From JAJFHI01 sp050633705 (GTDB lineage Bacteria > Pseudomonadota > Alphaproteobacteria > Rhizobiales > Hyphomicrobiaceae), in the NCBI GenBank assembly GCA_050633705.1, contig JBOEGZ010000007.1:248001-312000 (forward strand): a stretch of DNA of 64,000 bases, read 5' to 3'. A program made the translations under genes and the position numbers. Numbering within the stretch: position 1 is the stretch's first letter; each line of letters begins with the position of its first letter. The notes below the pieces were generated by a model that had not been told where the DNA came from, made no database searches, and saw only the letters and a program-made list of their open reading frames with translations. This document shows positions 53,443 to 61,134 of this stretch, in pieces.

Positions 53443-54672
53443 ATGCTTCAGTTGCGCAGCAGTTCACGTTTGCGCGTCGTAGTATCGGTTCTGTTGGCCG
53501 GCGTCCTATGGGCGCCGGCCGTTCAGGCTGAAACTTTGCGTGTGTGTGCAGATCCTGACAATATGCCATTCAGCAGCAACGCCAGTGGAGAAAATCCAGG
53601 TGTTTATGTTGAGCTAGCTCAAAGAGTTGGTAAGCAATTGAATATGGATGTTGAATTTCATTGGTGGCTGACTGTCAATCAGCGCCGGGCGATGCGTTAC
53701 ACGATTAAAGAGAAAAAATGTGACGTCGTATTCGCAGTTCCGGCGACCAGCGAGTATGAAATGGGTGCGTTGAAACGCACAAACCCATTCCTCAATTTGT
53801 CCTATGCGCTTGTCGCTGGGCAATCATTCAAGTTTACGAGTTTGGACGATTTGAAAAATGTACGCCTAGGTGTGCAGTATCAAACTCCGCCTCATCTTAG
53901 TCTGACAGTGCGCGGTGGCTACGACGTCATCACCCGCGCCCGTGTCAGCGAACTATACAAGGCATTAGAAAACAAAGAAATCGATGCCTTCTTCGCCTGG
54001 GGACCTGTTGCCGGTTACGAAAATAAGACCGTGCATGATGGTCGCTGGAAGCTTACCCCTGTGTCAGGCGACACGTTCGAGGGTGAAGTTGCCGTCGCAG
54101 TCCATCAGGACAAGCCGGCGCTGGTCGATAGCATCAATGGTGCGTTCGAGAAGCTCAAACCAGAAATCGAAGAGTTGACGAAGAAGTATGCGTTTCCAGC
54201 CGGATCGGCTGTAGACATCGAGGCGCTTTCGCTTCGCAAATCGGCGGCAATAGACGACGAAAAATCTTATGATAAAGCTGCTGCGACGCCTCACGTTCAG
54301 GTCGCGGACGCCTCCGACAATGTCGGTAAGGAGTCCAAGACGGTAACGGACGCGATAGCAACGGATGCAATCGTCATAGCCGCGAATTCGTCAACTGGAC
54401 CAGGTCCAGACCCGAAAGATCCAGTCGCAAAGCAGGGTCGGGTCAAGTTTAATGATATCTGTTCACACTGCCATTCAGCAGATGGTGCAAGTCCGGAAAA
54501 AAGGCGGGACTTGCGATTGCTGAAGACACGCTACGGCGAAGAATGGCCACAGACCGCTGAGAAAATTATGAACGAAGGTCTGTTGGACTACGGGATGCCA
54601 TCCTGGAAAGGTGTTCTCGATGATCAAGATTTCGTCGAGATACTTGCGTTCCTAAAAGCCATTCAAGAGTGA
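53443..54672 (+). CDS. Fusion of a XoxJ-like periplasmic binding protein and a cytochrome c domain
   Basis: A 409-residue exported protein. After a signal peptide (about 1-29) residues 30-255 form the quinoprotein-associated binding-protein domain (LRVCADPDNMPFSSN, GVYVELAQRVGKQLNMDVEFHWW in part, RTNPFLNLSYALVAG), as in MxaJ/XoxJ. A Ser/Ala/Asp-rich linker of about 70 residues leads to a C-terminal class I cytochrome domain with heme site CSHCH (Cys 340 and 343, His 344) and likely distal Met 385 in DYGMPSW. XoxJ and XoxG are normally separate. Physically joining them would hold the electron acceptor next to the dehydrogenase. ATG follows CGGAGGA. Confidence 0.92.
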   Translation: MLQLRSSSRLRVVVSVLLAGVLWAPAVQAETLRVCADPDNMPFSSNASGENPGVYVELAQRVGKQLNMDVEFHWWLTVNQRRAMRYTIKEKKCDVVFAVPATSEYEMGALKRTNPFLNLSYALVAGQSFKFTSLDDLKNVRLGVQYQTPPHLSLTVRGGYDVITRARVSELYKALENKEIDAFFAWGPVAGYENKTVHDGRWKLTPVSGDTFEGEVAVAVHQDKPALVDSINGAFEKLKPEIEELTKKYAFPAGSAVDIEALSLRKSAAIDDEKSYDKAAATPHVQVADASDNVGKESKTVTDAIATDAIVIAANSSTGPGPDPKDPVAKQGRVKFNDICSHCHSADGASPEKRRDLRLLKTRYGEEWPQTAEKIMNEGLLDYGMPSWKGVLDDQDFVEILAFLKAIQE

Positions 54673-54682
54673 CCGATATAAA

Positions 54683-55450
54683 GTGACCCAGATGATGACG
54701 ACGAATCCGACGGCTGCGATTTCCCGTAGTATATCGCGTTTGGTAACGCAGCCGTTGGGTAAGAAAAAGAAAGAATACAGCCGGCCAAAAGTTCCAGAAC
54801 CAATTTTCTTGGAATGGCTCACTTTGGCCGGCTTATTTGTTTTCGCCGCCTGGTTGCTAGGCGTGAAGGGTGTTTGGGCTCTGTTGTTAACGGCGGACCC
54901 AACTGGAATAACATTCATAATTATAATGGTTTTCACTGGTGGCACATTTTGGTGTGGCACACGCGCCCGTGCGTTATCCCTTCAACGCGAAAAAGCATTC
55001 AACATAAAATTTGATAACAATGGGCCTGTAGAGCGCGACAGTTGGGTGGCCGATTATTTGGTTGCTTTGCAGAAAAACCCTAAAGATCCAACGGCACCCA
55101 TCGAATTGCTGCTTGAGCAAACGCACGGACCTCACTCAACAGCATGGTGGGTAAACGGCATACAGCTCAAACTTGGTTTGCTTGGAAAAGTGATCGGTTT
55201 TTCGATGCTGGCGCTGGAGATCGGCAATATTCAAAGCTTTGATCCGGCAGACAGTCAGGAACTCTTGAAAAATCTGACTGCTGGGCTGGGCGTTGCATTG
55301 TTGACGACCATGGTTGGATTGGTTGGCAACATACTATTAGGCCTGCAACTTACGAGGTTGGATCGCTTTGCTGACGAAATCGTTACGCGCGCCCAGCTTT
55401 ATGGAATGCAATCTGGCAGTCCGAATAAAGTCGGCGAAGGGGCTGATTAA
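54683..55450 (+). CDS. MotA/TolQ/ExbB-like proton-channel family protein
   Basis: A 255-residue inner-membrane protein with about four spans (43-60, 76-95, 165-182, 200-222). The C-terminal half carries the MotA/TolQ/ExbB pattern: a cytoplasmic loop, then LGLLGKVIGFSML and NLTAGLGVALLTTMVGLVGNILLGLQLTRLD in part, with the conserved small-residue helix and Thr. It differs from the exbB of this window and has an N-terminal Lys-rich tail. It follows the fusion gene by 10 bases and abuts the next gene with no gap, so it belongs to the dehydrogenase operon. GTG start; ATG at 54692 is an alternative. Confidence 0.82.
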   Translation: MTQMMTTNPTAAISRSISRLVTQPLGKKKKEYSRPKVPEPIFLEWLTLAGLFVFAAWLLGVKGVWALLLTADPTGITFIIIMVFTGGTFWCGTRARALSLQREKAFNIKFDNNGPVERDSWVADYLVALQKNPKDPTAPIELLLEQTHGPHSTAWWVNGIQLKLGLLGKVIGFSMLALEIGNIQSFDPADSQELLKNLTAGLGVALLTTMVGLVGNILLGLQLTRLDRFADEIVTRAQLYGMQSGSPNKVGEGAD

Positions 55451-56080
55451 ATGCGCTCCCCGCGTCGCAAGCAAGAAGCCGAGGTCGATCCATTCTATGA
55501 CATGTTGTTCAACATGCTCATTGCCTTCGTGTTCTGTTTTATTGTTGCGTTGTTGGCGATCAATCCGAAAGCAAAAAAGGCCGGCGACGTCCCGGCAAAA
55601 GCGGAATTCATAGTAACACTGAGTTGGCCAGATAATGACCCAAACGACATTGATGCTTGGGTCCAGGGTCCGAGCGGCGCCAAAGTTTGGTTCCGCGCGC
55701 GTGAGGCTGACCTGATGCATTTGGATCGGGATGACCGAGGCATATCCAACGACACTGTCACGATCAATGGTCGAGAGGTTGTTAATCCATTGAACCAGGA
55801 AGTGATAACTATTCGCGGTATTTCACCTGGCGAATACATCGTCAATGCCCACTATTATAAGTCAAACAAGAATGACAACAAGTCAGCGCCAGAGCGATCA
55901 GGTGGCGCCGTAGAAGCGACACTGACCGTAGTGAAAGTCAATCCGCGTGCCGAAGTCGTTTATTATGGACAAAGGAAATTGGCCCGGCGAGGCGAAGAGG
56001 TTACGATGGTCCGATTTACAATCGATAGCGATGGCGGCGTTTCAGGGATCAACACATTGCCGAAACGGCTTGTGAACTAA
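55451..56080 (+). CDS. Single-span protein with DUF2135/YfaP-like periplasmic domain
   Basis: A 209-residue protein. A charged N-terminus and one span (about 18-40, DPFYDMLFNMLIAFVFCFIV) recall ExbD/MotB, including an acidic residue just before the helix. The periplasmic part begins VTLSWPDNDPNDIDAWVQGPSG and continues LMHLDRDDRGISND, then SPGEYIVNAHYY, a pattern like DUF2135/YfaP domains that bind metal through Asp clusters. It starts at the base after the ExbB-like stop, so the two are translationally coupled. It probably is the ExbD/MotB-type partner of that channel, with a new periplasmic head. Confidence 0.75.
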   Translation: MRSPRRKQEAEVDPFYDMLFNMLIAFVFCFIVALLAINPKAKKAGDVPAKAEFIVTLSWPDNDPNDIDAWVQGPSGAKVWFRAREADLMHLDRDDRGISNDTVTINGREVVNPLNQEVITIRGISPGEYIVNAHYYKSNKNDNKSAPERSGGAVEATLTVVKVNPRAEVVYYGQRKLARRGEEVTMVRFTIDSDGGVSGINTLPKRLVN

Positions 56081-56112
56081 ACGCAACACAGGTTTATATC
56101 AACGAGGGATAC

Positions 56113-56625
56113 ATGAGCTTAGCAATCATTTTGGGATTTTCCGCACTGCTGTTTATATCGGCTGCGGCATTGCTATGGTCTCAGTGGCCGGTTTGGCTGA
56201 AGGGTATGTTGGTTTGTGCGGTTTCCGCGCTTTACTTTGTCGGTTTTGCGGCAATTCACGGAATTCTCGGATTGCCAAGTACTGAGAAACTGCCTGAGCG
56301 TTTTGTAATGTTGGCAGCGTTTGTCGAGGAGCCGGTTAAGAAAAAACCTGGAGCGCTTTACCTGTGGGTGAGTGAAATCGAAGAGGGGCAGGAGTCTGTA
56401 TTAAACCCGCGCGCCTATAAGCTACCTTACAGTCGTCAACTGCACGAACGTATCAATATTGCCCTTGAACGCGGCAAAGATGGCGTTAGTCAGATGGGCA
56501 CAGCAAAATCAAAAAAAGAAAGAATGCGCGGGCGTGGGCGTTCAAAATCGTGGCTCGCACCTGGCAAGGATGAACAAGAAGTGTTGTTGCAAGATTTGCC
56601 CAACCCACAATTACCAGAGAAGTGA
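56113..56625 (+). CDS. Two-span membrane protein of unknown function
   Basis: A 170-residue protein with two N-terminal spans (about 4-24 and 31-53) and a soluble tail of about 115 residues. The tail has an ordered part (FVMLAAFVEEPVKKKPGAL, then YLWVSEIEEG, NPRAYKLPYSRQLHERI) and a basic low-complexity stretch (KSKKERMRGRGRSKS). No family was recognised. It lies 32 bases after the DUF2135-like gene and one base before the lipoprotein gene, so it is part of the dehydrogenase operon and may be a subunit of the same membrane complex. Confidence 0.75.
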   Translation: MSLAIILGFSALLFISAAALLWSQWPVWLKGMLVCAVSALYFVGFAAIHGILGLPSTEKLPERFVMLAAFVEEPVKKKPGALYLWVSEIEEGQESVLNPRAYKLPYSRQLHERINIALERGKDGVSQMGTAKSKKERMRGRGRSKSWLAPGKDEQEVLLQDLPNPQLPEK

Positions 56626-56626
56626 G

Positions 56627-57334
56627 ATGAATAGTTGGTCTCTTACAATTGGTGTGCTCCTCGCGATTGCCTTTGCTGGCTGCGATGATGTCCCCAAGCA
56701 TGATAAAATGTTTCCGCTTGGTGACGGGCGGACGTGGACTTATCACGTCATTACTGATTACGAGGGCTTGAAACCAGTCAGCACTGAGATGACGATTACC
56801 TCGCATGGGGCAGACAATCTCAGTGGTGAAAAAGCTTGGCGTCGGCGCGCCGATACGGGTTTTAATTATTGGATCAAGAGTGATCCTTCAGGAGTTTTTC
56901 GGGTCGCCAGCAAGCACGCACTTGATTTGAAGGTGGTGCTGGATGACGAGCCGCGTTATGTGCTCAAACAGCCCTACGTCAAAGGCACAAAATGGTCCGC
57001 CAATACAACCTCGTACATGCTGCAACGGCGCAATGAGGTGCCCAAGCGTGTGAGCACCACACACAAGTCTTTCATCATGAACTACCGGATAGAAAAGACC
57101 GATGTGCAACTAGAAACGCCGGCTGGCAAGTTTGACGGATGCCTTGAAGTGGTTGGCATATCCAAACTTTATCTATGGGTGGATCTCGAGTTTGGTTTTC
57201 GCAATATGCCACTTACAACGCGCGAATGGTATTGCCCCGATGTTGGTCTCGTGCGCCTTGAACGCCTCGAACCGTCGCCGTCGCGGTTTATGATCGGTGG
57301 TAAAAAGACATTTGAACTCATTGACTGGCAGTAA
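56627..57334 (+). CDS. Lipoprotein of unknown function, last gene of the dehydrogenase operon
   Basis: A 235-residue protein with a lipobox (IAFAGC, Cys about residue 18), so a lipid-anchored periplasmic protein; Asp at positions +2 and +3 after the Cys suggests retention in the inner membrane. The mature part is beta-rich, with MFPLGDGRTWTYHVITDYEG at its start, seen in several lipoproteins of unknown role, and ends with WYCPDVGLVRLERLEP. It starts one base after the previous stop. The frame extends upstream inside the previous gene but the lipobox fixes the start. Confidence 0.8.
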   Translation: MNSWSLTIGVLLAIAFAGCDDVPKHDKMFPLGDGRTWTYHVITDYEGLKPVSTEMTITSHGADNLSGEKAWRRRADTGFNYWIKSDPSGVFRVASKHALDLKVVLDDEPRYVLKQPYVKGTKWSANTTSYMLQRRNEVPKRVSTTHKSFIMNYRIEKTDVQLETPAGKFDGCLEVVGISKLYLWVDLEFGFRNMPLTTREWYCPDVGLVRLERLEPSPSRFMIGGKKTFELIDWQ

Positions 57335-57389
57335 GGTGTCGCATGTTTAAATCAACGTGCGAATGCGGCTGTACCATAATGCAGGCTGG

Positions 57390-58097
57390 CTACTTGATGG
57401 CTTGCCGAATGATCTTTTTTTGAACGGCGGGGGCCCCCTTAATGAAAAGCTGGACGTCGTTTTCTATCGACTTTTCGATGTCTTTCACCATCGCGATACC
57501 ATAAACGAAACGGCGAATTGCTTTGTTAACAAACATCGCATGCATGCCCCAAGCGAGCTCAAGTTCTTCTTCACTAATTCGAACTTTGCGCACAGTCGGT
57601 AGACCATTTTCGTGGCGCATCTCGGTGCATATTGGCACCAAAAGTTGTTTCTCAATAAAAGACAAATAGCGGTCGTTGATGCCGTTTCCTGTCAGTCCAG
57701 AATAAATAAAGGTCCGGATCCACGCATAATTGTACACGTTGTTTGCGTACTGTTGGTAAAAGCTAATGAGGCGTTTGTTCAGTGGTTGGCTACGATCCTT
57801 CAGAAGCTTGTTCCATTCTGAATTCCAGCGGCTGACGTAGATTTCTTCGTAGACTCGTTCAACGAGCGCTTGCTTTGTTGGGAAGTAGCGAAACAGCAGT
57901 GGTTGTGTAATGCCTAAACGGTCAGCCAGTTGTCTGGTCGTACCTTCAAATCCGTGCTCAGCAAAGAATTCGATCGCCACGTCAACGATGAGTTCTTCGC
58001 GCTCTTTCGGACTTAAACGTTTTCTCTTTTGTGCCTTGGCCGGCGTCCGTTTCTTAACGGGCTTTTTCTTTTTGGTTTGTTGAGAGGCGTTGCTCAT
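57390..58097 (-). CDS. TetR/AcrR-family transcriptional regulator with Lys-rich N-terminus
   Basis: A 235-residue regulator. A basic, disordered tail (about 1-30, KKKKPVKKRTPAKAQKRKR) precedes the TetR helix-turn-helix (about 33-78, TTRQLADRLGITQPLLFRYFPTK in part). The C-terminal ligand domain is of the AcrR type. It is convergent with the dehydrogenase operon and not adjacent to its promoter, so control of that operon is possible but unproven. The Lys-rich tail could add nonspecific DNA binding. Confidence 0.9.
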   Translation of the reverse strand: MSNASQQTKKKKPVKKRTPAKAQKRKRLSPKEREELIVDVAIEFFAEHGFEGTTRQLADRLGITQPLLFRYFPTKQALVERVYEEIYVSRWNSEWNKLLKDRSQPLNKRLISFYQQYANNVYNYAWIRTFIYSGLTGNGINDRYLSFIEKQLLVPICTEMRHENGLPTVRKVRISEEELELAWGMHAMFVNKAIRRFVYGIAMVKDIEKSIENDVQLFIKGAPAVQKKIIRQAIK

Positions 58098-58716
58098 TGT
58101 TTTTTTTTATTATCCAGCGCATAGAAGCGGTGCTTTTCTAGGCCAATCGCGAATTCGATTGTGGGTATCGGCCGACACAAATCTATTCCGGCAACTCGAA
58201 GTAAAATACTGGGGTTGATCTTAGCTTCCATTTTTAACAAAGCAACTGGTCGGCTCGTGATGGTATGGTCTATCGCAATAGATCGGCTTTGGGTCAGTCT
58301 AAAAATATCTCTCCAGGCAATATGCGTATAGAATTTATAAGAAGAATTTCTAGGCGTGATCATAGAGTGTCGCATGGCTGCGACACTTGCGGCGAGCTTC
58401 GATGCTTGATGCTGGTATGTGCATGTTTTGGTTTGAGTGCGCGCTTATGATTGAAGTCTTTGAACCAAGATGTGATGGCAACACCAACTCAATTGAAGCT
58501 CATAAACAACATTGCATTTTGTGTTTCTTGATGCCGTGTTTCATTGCAGCTTTCAAAGGTACCAATTTTGCTGCAAACCTTGAGTGAGAAAAACGAGTTT
58601 GACGGCAATTCAATTGGCCCACTTCGGTCAAATGCAGGTGCACCTCTGGTACGAATTGATCAAGATTAAAACAATGTGGTGTTGGCTTATTGGCACGTTT
58701 CTAGTGATCGGTTTTC
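58098..58716. other. Intergenic region between the TetR and enolase-like genes
   Basis: About 620 bases without a supported gene, holding the TetR promoter and a 9-bp inverted repeat at 58366-58387. Confidence 0.5.
58366..58387. repeat. Perfect 9-bp inverted repeat
   Basis: AGTGTCGCA and TGCGACACT flank a 4-base TGGC spacer. It has no T tract on either side, so it looks more like a protein site than a terminator. It lies about 270 bases upstream of the TetR start. Confidence 0.5.
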
Positions 58717-60018
58717 TTAGCCCTGAAGTTTCCCCCACCATGTGCCGGCTAACGGATTGCCACCTACAAATGCCGTTGTGCCGATTTCGTCTTGAATCCG
58801 AAGGCACTCATTCCATTTGACCATGCGTTCGGATCGCGTGAACGAACCGACTTTGAGCTGGCCGCCACCAAGGCCGGTCGCCAAATGACTTATGGAGACA
58901 TCTTCTGTTTCACCTGAGCGAGCGGAGACGATCGAGCCCCATCCTGCCTTCTGAGCTGCCCGGTACGTATCGATGGATTCACTAACGGTTCCAGCCTGAT
59001 TGACTTTAATTAAAACAGCGTTGCAAGCACCATTATTCTTGGCCTCCTGCACCAGTGCTGCGTTCGTGACGAGATAGTCATCACCAATAATTTGAACGCG
59101 TTCTCCAAATCGACGTGTGAATTCTTGCATGCCCTCATGATCATCTTCACCGAGAGGGTCTTCGATCGAGGCGATGGGATAAGCGTCCAACCATTTAGCC
59201 AGCATCTCAATGAGTGCCGCGCTATCCATTTCTCTGTCTTCCAGAGCCAAGTGGTATTGGCCGTTCTTGCCGAATTCGGATGCTGCAATGTCGAGCGATA
59301 TAACGACACGTTCGCCGGGTTTCTCGCCGGCCTTTTCAATGGCTGCAACGAGCGTTTCCAACGCCTCTTCGTTGCTATCAAATGATGGCCACCAGCCACC
59401 CTCGTCGGCAACCCCGGCAAGCTTGCCGCGCGAAGCCATAATATCGCCGGCCGAGAAATAGACCTCGTTTGTCACCTCCATGACTTCATCGAAACTTGTG
59501 GCGCCGGGCACCATGATCATGAAGTCTTGAATATCGACACGCCTTCCGGCATGGGCGCCGCCGCCAAATATTTGGATTTCTGGCAACGGCAGCGAAGGCG
59601 TGCAATTGTAGGCATCGGCAATATGTCGCCAGAGCGGTTTGCCAGCCTCGGCGGCTGTTGCATGAAGGACTGCAAGCGAAGTTGCAACCGTGGCGTTGCC
59701 GCCAAGATTGCTTTTGAGCGGCGTTCCGTCGAGTTCCCTGAGCTTGTCGTCCACCGCGCGTTGGTTGCTGGCGTCAAGTCCGGCAAGCCCAGCGGCGATA
59801 GTGCCATTTACGTTGGCAAGCGCTTTATCGACCCCCTTGCCTCGAAGATTATTTCCGCCATCACGCAGTTCAATCGCTTCACGTGTCCCCCGTGAGGCTC
59901 CTGCTGGTGCGATTGCGCGACCGAGCGCACCACTCTCCAGTTTTACGTCGACCTCGACTGTTGGATTTCCGCGCGAGTCCCAAACCCGACGTCCCGTGAG
60001 TGATTGAATGGCTGTCAC
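58717..60018 (-). CDS. Divergent enolase-superfamily protein (enolase paralogue)
   Basis: A 433-residue protein with the full enolase architecture but altered active site. Kept are His 156 (GGGAHAG), Glu 206 (ADEGG), metal ligands Asp 243, Glu 286 (SIEDP) and Asp 313, Lys 338 (LIKVNQAGT) and Lys 389. Changed are the universally conserved SHRSGETED, here SARSGETED with Ala 366 for His, and QEFMI, here QDFMI (Asp 165); the mobile loop GASTG is GASRG. The His normally binds substrate phosphate and carboxylate region, so it may use another substrate than 2-phosphoglycerate. It overlaps the kinase gene by 4 bases and sits under a LacI regulator, unlike housekeeping eno. Confidence 0.88.
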   Translation of the reverse strand: MTAIQSLTGRRVWDSRGNPTVEVDVKLESGALGRAIAPAGASRGTREAIELRDGGNNLRGKGVDKALANVNGTIAAGLAGLDASNQRAVDDKLRELDGTPLKSNLGGNATVATSLAVLHATAAEAGKPLWRHIADAYNCTPSLPLPEIQIFGGGAHAGRRVDIQDFMIMVPGATSFDEVMEVTNEVYFSAGDIMASRGKLAGVADEGGWWPSFDSNEEALETLVAAIEKAGEKPGERVVISLDIAASEFGKNGQYHLALEDREMDSAALIEMLAKWLDAYPIASIEDPLGEDDHEGMQEFTRRFGERVQIIGDDYLVTNAALVQEAKNNGACNAVLIKVNQAGTVSESIDTYRAAQKAGWGSIVSARSGETEDVSISHLATGLGGGQLKVGSFTRSERMVKWNECLRIQDEIGTTAFVGGNPLAGTWWGKLQG

Positions 60019-61028
60019 TTCTGATTTTCCTCTAACTTATTTGCGATCTGTTTCACGAACGCGCTTAGTGAACGCGTTGGCGCTTGGATCAATGCAATGG
60101 CAATCTGGCGAACCCATTGGCGTTCTTCGTCACCGAGATATTCGATCGGGGACTTTCCATCCACGCGTGCTAGCATCAAGGCTGGCAACAAAGCGCAAAC
60201 ACGTGTTTCAAGGTCGCCTACAGGTTCCCAGTCGACGTGCTGAACATAGCTCGCCCAGAGTCGTCCCACGGCCAATAGCAGGTCATTTCGCGAATGAGGA
60301 AGGTGCACGGCCTTTAGGATGAGATGATTGATGCAAAATGAGGTGTCGAAAGAGGCATCACCCATTGTTGCGCATTCCGCGTCGAGGACGATTGGAAAGC
60401 CGTTGCGGAAGATGATGTTCTTCGGACTGGCATCGCCGTGTACGAGAACTTGATCACTGGAGTACAAGTTTTCGGCCAACTTGACGATCCGGTCTGAAAC
60501 TTCTGGTCGTCGCGACGCGGTAAACGTCAGGTAGGGTTCAATACGGATGGCGCGAAAGTCATCGTGGTTGGCGAACGGACCACGATCGAAGTCTGGTTTC
60601 GATGTTGCCGAGTGAATGCGTCCAAGAACTTCGCCGACGGATGCTGCTTCGCCGTTGAGGCCTTGGCCGGCCAAAAGCCTGTCCTTCCACAAAAAGACGT
60701 CTTGGCCTTCTACAAATTCCATGGCGAAGCCATGGAGGGTGTCGGACCTGCCATATAAGGCAATTGCACCGTCCGGCATGACAGAGTTTGCAACCTGGAG
60801 CCATTCGTACTCGGCGCGGTTTCGGCGCACTGGAACATGCCATTCTTCGGCAACTCTAAGCTGCTCCAAAGCAAACTTTACGCAAATGTTTCGCCCCTCA
60901 AGGTCGACACGTGCGATGTCAGATGCGACGCCACCGGTCAATGGAACCACAGTCTTCACGTTGTCTGCCAACCCAAGTTTCAACTCGACGACAAGTTCGC
61001 GGCATCTTTGTTCAAGTGAGGTAGACAA
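60015..61028 (-). CDS. Aminoglycoside-phosphotransferase-fold small-molecule kinase
   Basis: A 337-residue kinase of the APH/choline-kinase/methylthioribose-kinase fold. The catalytic loop is VLVHGDASPKNIIF (Asp near 198, Asn near 203), and the metal Asp is in PIVLDAECATMGDAS. The N-lobe Lys is likely in ICVKFALEQLRV. It overlaps the enolase-like gene (ATGA), is divergent from the LacI gene, and so probably phosphorylates the compound whose product the enolase paralogue dehydrates. Antibiotic resistance is unlikely in this context. Substrate is unknown; a sugar or polyol acid is the best guess. Confidence 0.87.
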   Translation of the reverse strand: MSTSLEQRCRELVVELKLGLADNVKTVVPLTGGVASDIARVDLEGRNICVKFALEQLRVAEEWHVPVRRNRAEYEWLQVANSVMPDGAIALYGRSDTLHGFAMEFVEGQDVFLWKDRLLAGQGLNGEAASVGEVLGRIHSATSKPDFDRGPFANHDDFRAIRIEPYLTFTASRRPEVSDRIVKLAENLYSSDQVLVHGDASPKNIIFRNGFPIVLDAECATMGDASFDTSFCINHLILKAVHLPHSRNDLLLAVGRLWASYVQHVDWEPVGDLETRVCALLPALMLARVDGKSPIEYLGDEERQWVRQIAIALIQAPTRSLSAFVKQIANKLEENQK

Positions 61029-61044
61029 GTTACTCTCTTGTGTT

Positions 61045-61062
61045 AATGTTCACGTGAACATT
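61045..61062. promoter_or_regulatory. LacI-type operator (perfect 18-bp palindrome)
   Basis: AATGTTCACGTGAACATT is a perfect palindrome with a central CG, as LacI-family proteins prefer. It lies between the kinase start (61028) and the divergent LacI gene, and so can control both. Confidence 0.85.
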
Positions 61063-61134
61063 TTTCCATCCAGTGACCATTCTGTCAAGTCCGCACGGTG
61101 TGTGGTCGCAATGATTGAGATTGAGGAGGACGGC

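Noticed and set aside
60616..61110. Long N-terminal extension of the LacI regulator
   Set aside because: The stretch is antisense to the kinase gene and LacI proteins start at the helix-turn-helix. The ribosome site before 61135 settles it.
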